Shown here in pieces: positions 6,443-11,387 of a DNA stretch of 11,387 nucleotides; the stretch's first letter is position 1; every line of letters begins with the position of its first letter. Origin of the DNA: Parvularculaceae bacterium (GTDB lineage Bacteria > Pseudomonadota > Alphaproteobacteria > Caulobacterales > Parvularculaceae). The DNA lies in contig JACADX010000063.1 in NCBI GenBank assembly GCA_013389125.1, positions 1-11,387 on the forward strand. The letters run 5' to 3'. The position numbers and the translations under genes are program-made. Under the pieces are notes generated by a model. The model was not told where the DNA came from, ran no database searches, and saw only the letters and a program-made list of their open reading frames with translations.

Positions 6443-7687
6443 GTGCTGCGCAAGATTGTGACGATCGTGGGGACGGTCGGGATATTCGCGGGCGGATTCG
6501 CCCTGATCGGCGTCATGGGCGCCTTGCGGCCGAAAATCGCGCCGAAAGAGGTCGCCCTGGCGCCGCCGGCCGTATTTTACGCCGTCGCTGAACCGAAACC
6601 GGTGACGCTTGACGTTTACGCGCAAGGCGAAGTCCGTCCACGGACGGATATCAATCTCACCGCCGAAGTCGCCGGCAGAATCGTCAAGACGTCTGACGCC
6701 TTCGTGGTCGGCGGCGCATTTGATGAAGGCGATCTGCTTGTGAAGATCGAGGACGCCGACTATCGCGCGGCGCTCGCAGGCGCCAAGGCGAGGGTCGCGC
6801 AGGCCGAAGAGCAGCTTCGCCGCGAAGAGGCGGAATCGGACCTTGCCCGCAAGGATTATGAAGCGCTCGGCCGCGACGCCGACCCGAGCGAGCTGACGCT
6901 GAGGATGCCGCAGCTCGCACAGGCGCGCGCCGCCTTCGCGGCCGCGAAAGCGGATATGATTTCGGCCGCCCTCGAACTTGAGCGCACCGAGATCAAGGCG
7001 CCGTTCAAGGGCCGCGTCCGCGAGCGAAGCGCCGGCGTCGGCCAGTTCATTTCTCCCGGCGCGCCGATCGGAAAAATCTTCGCGACGGACGTCGCGGAAG
7101 TTCGGTTGCCGATGACCGACGGCGACCTCGCAAAGCTCGGCATTTCGATCGCTTTCGTCGAAACGCCGGAAACGCCGGGTCCTGCGGCGACTCTCTCGGC
7201 GACGATCGCAGGCGAATTCCACGAATGGAAGGCGCGCATTGCGCGAACCGACGGCGCGATCGATCCCTCGACCCGGCAAATCTCAGCGATCGCCGTCGTC
7301 GACGATCCCTACGGCGCGGGCGCCGACAACGGCGCGCCGCTCGCCATCGGCCTCTTCGTCGATGCGCGGATCGTCGGCAAACCGATCGACAGCGCCGTCG
7401 TCTTGCCGCGTTCGGCGCTATATGGCCGCGACGTCGTCTACGTGATCCGCGAGGACGACACGCTCGAAGAGCGAACGGTCTCGATCGTCTCGGCCGAAAA
7501 AGACACGATCACGCTCGCCGGAGGACTCGAGGCCGGCGAGCGCGTCGTCACCTCGCCGCTTCGCGGCGCGCGCGGCGGCGACAAGGTTTCGCCGACCGAG
7601 GAGACGCGCATTCCCGGAGCGACGCGCGCCGGCGACGAAGAAAGAGCCGCCGTCGCCGAAGCCGTGCGCGAAGGGGCGCTGCAGTGA
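6443..7687 (+). CDS. RND efflux periplasmic adaptor (membrane fusion protein)
   Basis: This adaptor links the inner-membrane pump to the outer-membrane channel in the periplasm. The 414-residue product has an N-terminal membrane anchor (about 5-27, IVTIVGTVGIFAGGFALIGV) with no lipobox. A lipoyl-type half follows (VRPRTDINLTAEVAGRI), then a helical hairpin rich in Ala, Glu and Arg (about 108-180). The second lipoyl half is EIKAPFKGRVRERSAGVGQFISPG, where KAPFxGRV is the family signature. A beta-barrel and a membrane-proximal domain come last (LPRSALYGRDVVYVIREDDTLEER and LAGGLEAGERVVTSPL). The start is GTG; AAGGGGG lies 10 nt upstream and no better in-frame ATG exists. Its stop codon overlaps the pump start. 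Confidence 0.93.
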   Translation: MLRKIVTIVGTVGIFAGGFALIGVMGALRPKIAPKEVALAPPAVFYAVAEPKPVTLDVYAQGEVRPRTDINLTAEVAGRIVKTSDAFVVGGAFDEGDLLVKIEDADYRAALAGAKARVAQAEEQLRREEAESDLARKDYEALGRDADPSELTLRMPQLAQARAAFAAAKADMISAALELERTEIKAPFKGRVRERSAGVGQFISPGAPIGKIFATDVAEVRLPMTDGDLAKLGISIAFVETPETPGPAATLSATIAGEFHEWKARIARTDGAIDPSTRQISAIAVVDDPYGAGADNGAPLAIGLFVDARIVGKPIDSAVVLPRSALYGRDVVYVIREDDTLEERTVSIVSAEKDTITLAGGLEAGERVVTSPLRGARGGDKVSPTEETRIPGATRAGDEERAAVAEAVREGALQ

Positions 7688-10600
7688 ACGGCTCGATCGC
7701 CTGGTGGGCGAAGAACCCGATCGCCGCCAATCTGTTGATGATCGCGATCATCGTCGCGGGCGTCATGGCGTTTTTCCAGATCGAACGCGAGGTCTTTCCG
7801 TCAGCCGACTTCAACGGCGCGACTGTCTCCGTCGCTTGGCCGGGCGCCTCGCCCCAGGAAATCGAGGAACAGATCATCCTGCGGATCGAGGAGGCGATTT
7901 CCGGGATCGACGGCATCAAGCACATTGAGTCTACCGCGGAGGAAAGCAGCGCCTCGATCAATATCGAGGGCCTCGACGACGGCGACGCGACAAAACTCCT
8001 GAACGACATCAAGAACCGCGTCGACGGCATTTCGACCTTGCCGCGCGATTCCTTCCCGCCGGTCGTCTCGCAATGGCGAAACCAGAACGGCGCGGTCTTC
8101 ATGGCGCTTTACGGCGATCTCGGCGAACGCGAACTCAACCGGCTCGCCCGCGATTTGAAGGACGAACTCGCGCAGCTGCCGAACGGGTCGCCGCTCGTCG
8201 ATCTCTGGGGCGCGCGCAAGGAAGAAGTCTCGATCGAGATTTCCGAGGAGGCGCTTCGTCGCTACGGCCTCACTTTTGACGATGTCGCGGGCGCTATTCG
8301 CGGTTCCTCGCTCAATCTGTCCGCGGGGCAGGTCAAGACCGACACCGGCAACATCCAGGTGGCGGCGCGCGCGCTCGCCGATACGGAAGAAGAGTTCGGC
8401 GAGATCATCGTTCGCCAACTTGCCGACGGCTCGGTCATCCGCGTCAGGGACGTAGCGACCGTTATCGACGGATTCGAGGACGTGAAGCAAAAGCGCGAAA
8501 TGAACGGCAAGCCGACGATTTCGATCGCCGTACAGGCGCCCGAAACGATGAACATCGTCAAGCTGTCGAAGGCGGTGACGGATTGGGTCGACAAGACCAA
8601 CAAGCGGCTTGATGGCCGCGCTGAGGTTTATGTCTGGTTCAATACGGCGGACATCTATTTCAGCCGTATGAACATGGTCGGCGGAAACGCCGTTCAAGGG
8701 CTCATCCTCGTTCTCTTCATCCTTGTGCTTTTCCTCCGTCCCGCCGTGGCTTTCTGGGCGACGATCGGAATCCCGGTCGCGCTCGCCGGCGCTTTTATTT
8801 TCATGCCGGCGACCGGCGTGTCGCTGAACATCTTGTCGCTGTTCGGCTTCCTCCTAGTCGTCGGCATCGTCGTCGATGACGCGATCGTTATCGGCGAGAG
8901 CATTCATTCGGAGGCGGAGGAAGGCCGCGGCGGGCTCGACGGCGCCATTCTCGGGACGCAGCTCGTCGCAAAGCCTGTGCTTTACGCCGTCCTGACGACG
9001 ATCATTGCGTTTCTGCCGTGGCTTTTCGTCGGCGGCGGGGCTTCCCAGTTCACCAAGCACATTTCGTTCACCGTCATCTTCGCGCTGTCCTTCTCGCTGA
9101 TTGAAGCGTTTTTCATTCTTCCCTCCCACCTCTCGCATCTGAAGAAAGAGGACAAATCCGGCCACCTTCACCGGATGCAGAGCTTTTTCGCCGACGGCCT
9201 CATCAATTTCGCGCATGGGACATTGAAGCCGCTTATCAGGCTGGCGGTGATGCTGCGCTATTTCACCGTCGCGATCTTCATCGTCGCGTTCATGTTTTCC
9301 TTCGCGCTCCTTCAGCAAGGCTGGGTCGCGTTCAAGTTCGAGCCTGAAGTGCAAGGCACGTTCGTTTCGCTCAATGTCCGCCTGCCGGAGGGCGCGCCCT
9401 ATTCGAGAAGCCTTGAGATATTCGACGAGGTGACGCGCGCGGGCGAAACGCTGAAAAAGGAGCTTGGACAGATCAAGGGCGAGGATTTCGTCAAGTCGCT
9501 CTACGTCAGCGCCGATGAAGGAAGCATCGTCTCATACCTCACGATCATCGACGGCGAAAAACGCAAGCAATCGACCAAGGAAATCGCCGAGCTCTTTCGG
9601 GAGCGCCTCGGCGACATCCCGGACGCGGAGGAAATCAATGTCGGCTACACGATCAATGACGGCGGGCCTGACTTTTCCTTCGGCGTCGAGGCGAACGACC
9701 TCGACGAATTGCGGGTGGCGACCATCGATATCCAGAACTATTTGCGCAGCCTGCCCGGCCTTTACGACGTCAGGAACAGCCTCCAGTCCGAAACGCCGGA
9801 ACTGCGGATCAAGCTGAAACCAGGCGCTGAACGCTTCGGCATGACGCTCGGCGACGTGACGCGACAGGTCCGCCAGGCGTTCTACGGCGAGGAGGCGCAG
9901 CGTCTGCCGCGCGAGGGCGAGGACGTGCGCGTCATGGTTCGCTATCCGGAATCCGCGCGTCAATCGCTCGTCACGCTCGATACGATGCGCGTTCGCGCCG
10001 CGGACGGGCGTGAAGTGCCGCTGACCGCCGTCGCCGACGCCGAATTCGCGCCGAGCTTCAAGCGCATCGACCGCCGCGACCGGAAGCGGTCGGCGCAGGT
10101 TTCCGCCGAAATGCGCGAGGGCGTTGATCGCGCCGCGATCCAGAAGGCGTTCTACGACGAATTCGTTCCGCGATGGCGCGAACGCCATCCGGGGGTCGAA
10201 CTCGCGCAGCGCGGCGACGCCGAAGCGCAGGCGGAATTCGTCCGCGACATCCTGATGCTCTTCCTGTCCGCGCTGATCGCCATGTACATGCTGATCGCCA
10301 TCGCCTTCGGATCCTACTGGCAACCGCTGCTCATCATGTCGGCGATCCCGTTCGGCTTTATGGGCGCGATGTTCGGGCATTTCCTCCTGGGGCTTGATTT
10401 CGGGATCTTCTCCTTTTTCGGCGTCGGCACTGCGGCGGGCGTCGTCATCAACGACAACCTCGTCCTCATCGATTACGTCAATCGCCTGCGGTCGCAGGGC
10501 ATGGGCGCCGTCGCCGCGCTCGTCAAAGCCTCGACGGAACGCTTCCGTCCGATCCTCTTGACCTCCGTGACGACGTTTTTCGGCCTCGCGCCGATCATGC

Positions 10601-10863
10601 TTGAGCGCTCGACGGACGCGCAGTTCCTGATGCCGACGGTCGTCGCGCTCGCCTGGGGCGTTTTCTTCGCGCTTTTCGTCACGCTGTTCTTTGTGCCCGC
10701 GATGTACTGCGTCGGCGCCGACATCGCGCGGTTCTATCGCTGGGCCTGGACCGGCGTGAAACAGCCCCCGGTCGGGTTTGGAAAATCGGCCGACCAGGAG
10801 ATCTCAGCGACCTCCGTCAAAGCGCGCAAAGGCCCGCCCCCCGTCTTGCGGCCCGCCGAGTAG
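7684..10863 (+). CDS. RND efflux inner-membrane permease (HAE1/AcrB superfamily)
   Basis: This is the proton-driven pump of the operon, an inner-membrane trimer by homology. The 1059 residues match the family's usual length, with TM1 near the N-terminus (AANLLMIAIIVAGVMAFF), two large periplasmic porter regions and 12 predicted membrane segments. In TM4 the proton-relay aspartates are D398-D399 (GIVVDDAIVIGES), equal to AcrB D407/D408. In TM11 R953 and T960 (RFRPILLTS) match AcrB R971 and T978. In TM10 the AcrB K940 position is N923, followed by D924 (VVINDNLVLIDY); this replacement defines a known subfamily with an NDS/NDN motif. The start is GTG at 7684, sharing bases with the adaptor stop (GTGA), with AAGGGG 7 nt upstream, so translation is probably coupled. 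The substrate is not readable from sequence. Confidence 0.95.
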   Translation: MNGSIAWWAKNPIAANLLMIAIIVAGVMAFFQIEREVFPSADFNGATVSVAWPGASPQEIEEQIILRIEEAISGIDGIKHIESTAEESSASINIEGLDDGDATKLLNDIKNRVDGISTLPRDSFPPVVSQWRNQNGAVFMALYGDLGERELNRLARDLKDELAQLPNGSPLVDLWGARKEEVSIEISEEALRRYGLTFDDVAGAIRGSSLNLSAGQVKTDTGNIQVAARALADTEEEFGEIIVRQLADGSVIRVRDVATVIDGFEDVKQKREMNGKPTISIAVQAPETMNIVKLSKAVTDWVDKTNKRLDGRAEVYVWFNTADIYFSRMNMVGGNAVQGLILVLFILVLFLRPAVAFWATIGIPVALAGAFIFMPATGVSLNILSLFGFLLVVGIVVDDAIVIGESIHSEAEEGRGGLDGAILGTQLVAKPVLYAVLTTIIAFLPWLFVGGGASQFTKHISFTVIFALSFSLIEAFFILPSHLSHLKKEDKSGHLHRMQSFFADGLINFAHGTLKPLIRLAVMLRYFTVAIFIVAFMFSFALLQQGWVAFKFEPEVQGTFVSLNVRLPEGAPYSRSLEIFDEVTRAGETLKKELGQIKGEDFVKSLYVSADEGSIVSYLTIIDGEKRKQSTKEIAELFRERLGDIPDAEEINVGYTINDGGPDFSFGVEANDLDELRVATIDIQNYLRSLPGLYDVRNSLQSETPELRIKLKPGAERFGMTLGDVTRQVRQAFYGEEAQRLPREGEDVRVMVRYPESARQSLVTLDTMRVRAADGREVPLTAVADAEFAPSFKRIDRRDRKRSAQVSAEMREGVDRAAIQKAFYDEFVPRWRERHPGVELAQRGDAEAQAEFVRDILMLFLSALIAMYMLIAIAFGSYWQPLLIMSAIPFGFMGAMFGHFLLGLDFGIFSFFGVGTAAGVVINDNLVLIDYVNRLRSQGMGAVAALVKASTERFRPILLTSVTTFFGLAPIMLERSTDAQFLMPTVVALAWGVFFALFVTLFFVPAMYCVGADIARFYRWAWTGVKQPPVGFGKSADQEISATSVKARKGPPPVLRPAE

Positions 10864-10882
10864 GCGGCGAATTTTCTTTTTT
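10853..10882 (+). terminator. Terminator-like hairpin overlapping the pump stop codon
   Basis: CCGCC (10853-10857) pairs with GGCGG (10863-10867) around the loop GAGTA, so most of the TAG stop codon (10861-10863) lies in the loop. Four bases later comes TTTTCTTTTTT (10872-10882). The stem is short, but the T tract is the longest in the window. It most likely ends the efflux operon. The ribosome at the stop codon would cover the stem, which could delay termination. Confidence 0.6.
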
Positions 10883-10885
10883 CTG

Positions 10886-10901
10886 TTAACCTCGTGTTAA
10901 C
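10886..10901 (+). promoter_or_regulatory. Full-consensus CtrA binding box
   Basis: The sequence is TTAA, seven bases, then TTAAC (10886-10889 and 10897-10901), an exact match to the CtrA response-regulator consensus. It stands 23 bp past the efflux-operon stop, inside an A/T-rich island of a GC-rich window. The direction of the consensus points right, toward a structured non-coding block. CtrA is the master cell-cycle and motility regulator of alphaproteobacteria. Binding here is inferred from sequence alone. Confidence 0.6.
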
Positions 10902-10926
10902 TTATTGGGCGCAGTCTCATCCTTGT

Positions 10927-10940
10927 CTTCTCCCGAGAAG
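10927..10940. promoter_or_regulatory. 14-bp dyad CTTCTC-CC-GAGAAG
   Basis: This is a perfect 6-bp inverted repeat with a 2-bp centre, 25 bp downstream of the CtrA box. As RNA it folds as a 5-bp hairpin with a CCCG tetraloop; as DNA it looks like a small operator. It directly abuts the tandem repeats. Confidence 0.4.
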
Positions 10941-10960
10941 ATACCCCACCATACCCCACG
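10941..10960. repeat. Two tandem 10-bp repeats, ATACCCCAC + 1 bp
   Basis: ATACCCCAC occurs at 10941-10949 and 10951-10959, a 10-bp period close to one DNA turn, with only the tenth base differing. Paired same-face repeats suit cooperative protein binding; as RNA they give two unpaired C-rich stretches. The role is unknown. Confidence 0.55.
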
Positions 10961-10962
10961 AT

Positions 10963-11006
10963 AGTGAGTACCGGCCCCGTTCCCCCCAAGGCGGGGCCGT
11001 CTCACT
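10963..11006 (+). terminator. Long two-part hairpin, candidate 3' end of a small RNA
   Basis: AGTGAG (10963-10968) pairs with CTCACT (11001-11006), and CGGCCCCG (10972-10979) pairs with CGGGGCCG (10992-10999). A small internal loop (TAC opposite T) separates the stems, and the 12-nt apical loop begins TTCCCCCC. No T run follows, so intrinsic termination is doubtful; a stable RNA domain is as likely. The 14 base pairs are seen directly. Confidence 0.45.
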
Positions 11007-11132
11007 TCTCGCGCGGCGTTGCGCCCGAATTGGCGGCCGCTGGGCGCCAAGCGGCGGCGGCGCCGGCGAAGCGCTGAACGAGGGCCTTGGTTTGGAATCG
11101 GGACGCTGAACCGCGGAGGCGCAAATTTCCCG

Positions 11133-11161
11133 TGGATTCGGCGGTTTCCCTTTGCTATAGG
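11133..11161 (+). promoter_or_regulatory. Weak promoter for tRNA-Asn
   Basis: TATAGG (11156-11161) makes a fair -10 box, with TGGATT 17 bp upstream as a poor -35. The start would fall near 11168, about 12 nt before the tRNA, a usual leader length. Confidence 0.35.
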
Positions 11162-11179
11162 CCGGGCGCTTGAGGCTAT

Positions 11180-11255
11180 TCCCCGATAGCTCAGTTGGTA
11201 GAGCATTCGACTGTTAATCGAATGGTCGCTGGTTCGAGTCCAGCCCGAGGAGCCA
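11180..11255 (+). tRNA. tRNA-Asn (anticodon GTT) with two acceptor-stem mismatches
   Basis: The 76-nt gene has a perfect D stem (GCTC/GAGC), an anticodon stem TTCGA/TCGAA with loop CTGTTAA (anticodon GTT), and a T stem GCTGG/CCAGC around TTCGAGT. Discriminator G and CCA are encoded at 11252-11255. It reads AAC/AAU. The acceptor stem TCCCCGA against CCGAGGA has only five Watson-Crick pairs: C4 (11183) faces A69 (11248), and A7 (11186) faces C66 (11245). Both become normal pairs if the C is read as T. It may be a working tRNA with A-C pairs or a decaying copy. Confidence 0.92.
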
Positions 11256-11387
11256 ATTCTTCCTAGGGGTTAGCGCCTCCCCGCGTTGATGGGCGACCGG
11301 CTACGTCCCTTGCCGACAGGTGCACTGGCTTGCGGCCCGATTGCGCCTCTGCAACGCCGCGATCCGCCTCGCCGCACAGTCCCGATC
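11256..11387. other. Unassigned right-edge sequence
   Basis: No gene is identified. A rightward frame from an ATG at 11289 stays open to the edge, and leftward frames enter from the edge and stop at TAG or TAA. None has a ribosome site or a recognisable product. Confidence 0.3.

Larger units (their letters stand above)
10864..11179. other. 316-bp non-coding region between the efflux operon and tRNA-Asn
   Basis: No convincing gene is present. It holds, in order, a T tract, a CtrA box, a 14-bp dyad, two tandem 10-bp repeats and a long hairpin, all within 10872-11006. A G/C-rich stretch without structure I can name follows (about 11010-11120), then a weak tRNA promoter. The one rightward frame (10894-11109) starts inside the CtrA box, lacks a ribosome site and has an Arg/Gly/Pro-rich product of no known kind. 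Confidence 0.6.

Noticed and set aside
4823..7279. An 818-codon open frame antisense to the outer-membrane factor and adaptor genes
   Set aside because: The product is Arg/Gly/Asp-rich with no recognisable domain, and it covers two well-identified genes plus their intergenic gap. Long antisense frames are expected when the true genes have high-GC third positions.
7225..7683. A 153-codon N-terminal extension of the RND pump
   Set aside because: The extension is an Arg-rich shadow of the adaptor gene. The GTG at 7684 has AAGGGG 7 nt upstream and gives the family's usual N-terminus and length.
10894..11109. A 71-codon rightward frame downstream of the pump
   Set aside because: Its GTG start lies inside the CtrA box, there is no ribosome site, and the product looks like random high-GC coding. 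The hairpin and repeats explain the region better.
11180..11387. A tRNA-linked integration (att) site at tRNA-Asn
   Set aside because: No integrase gene and no repeat of the tRNA 3' end are seen in the 132 bp that follow. The window ends too soon to test this further.

Overview
The window is GC-rich and carries a core-genome stretch of an alphaproteobacterium. Three things point there: a PopZ (DUF2497) protein encoded beside valyl-tRNA synthetase, a pcm-like / tolC / popZ / valS gene order familiar from that class, and a full CtrA-type box (TTAA-N7-TTAAC) in an intergenic region. Caulobacterales, Parvularculales, Rhodobacterales and Rhizobiales all remain possible. I cannot name the genus.

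Layout. The left third (1-3267) is read leftward: a PCMT-family methyltransferase (2614-3267), a TolC-type outer-membrane channel (1273-2568), popZ (702-1178), an intrinsic terminator (655-680), and the first 191 codons of valS (574 to the left edge). At 3416-3489 a tRNA-Cys(GCA) opens the rightward half. It is followed by a secreted CsgG/HfaB-like protein with a C-terminal SH3 domain (3587-4534). A 285-bp leader with three copies of a 10-bp repeat precedes a complete tripartite RND efflux operon: outer-membrane factor lipoprotein (4820-6409), periplasmic adaptor (6443-7687) and inner-membrane pump (7684-10863). The pump start overlaps the adaptor stop. The operon ends in a terminator-like hairpin wrapped around the pump stop codon. 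A non-coding block of about 316 bp follows, with a CtrA box, a dyad, two tandem 10-bp repeats and a large hairpin. A tRNA-Asn(GTT) lies at 11180-11255. The last 132 bp show nothing I can identify.

How the genes work together. The three RND genes should form one envelope-spanning drug or metabolite export machine. The separate TolC-type channel in the left operon could serve type I secretion or other pumps. PopZ organises the cell pole and anchors the chromosome origin. Candidate CtrA boxes near popZ and after the efflux operon suggest cell-cycle control.

I do not see a new multi-gene defence or mobile system. The most interesting signals are (i) the candidate CtrA-driven non-coding RNA block at 10886-11010, (ii) the triple-repeat leader of the efflux operon, (iii) a perfect EF-hand loop in a predicted surface loop of the outer-membrane factor, and (iv) a tRNA-Asn with two A-C mismatches in its acceptor stem.
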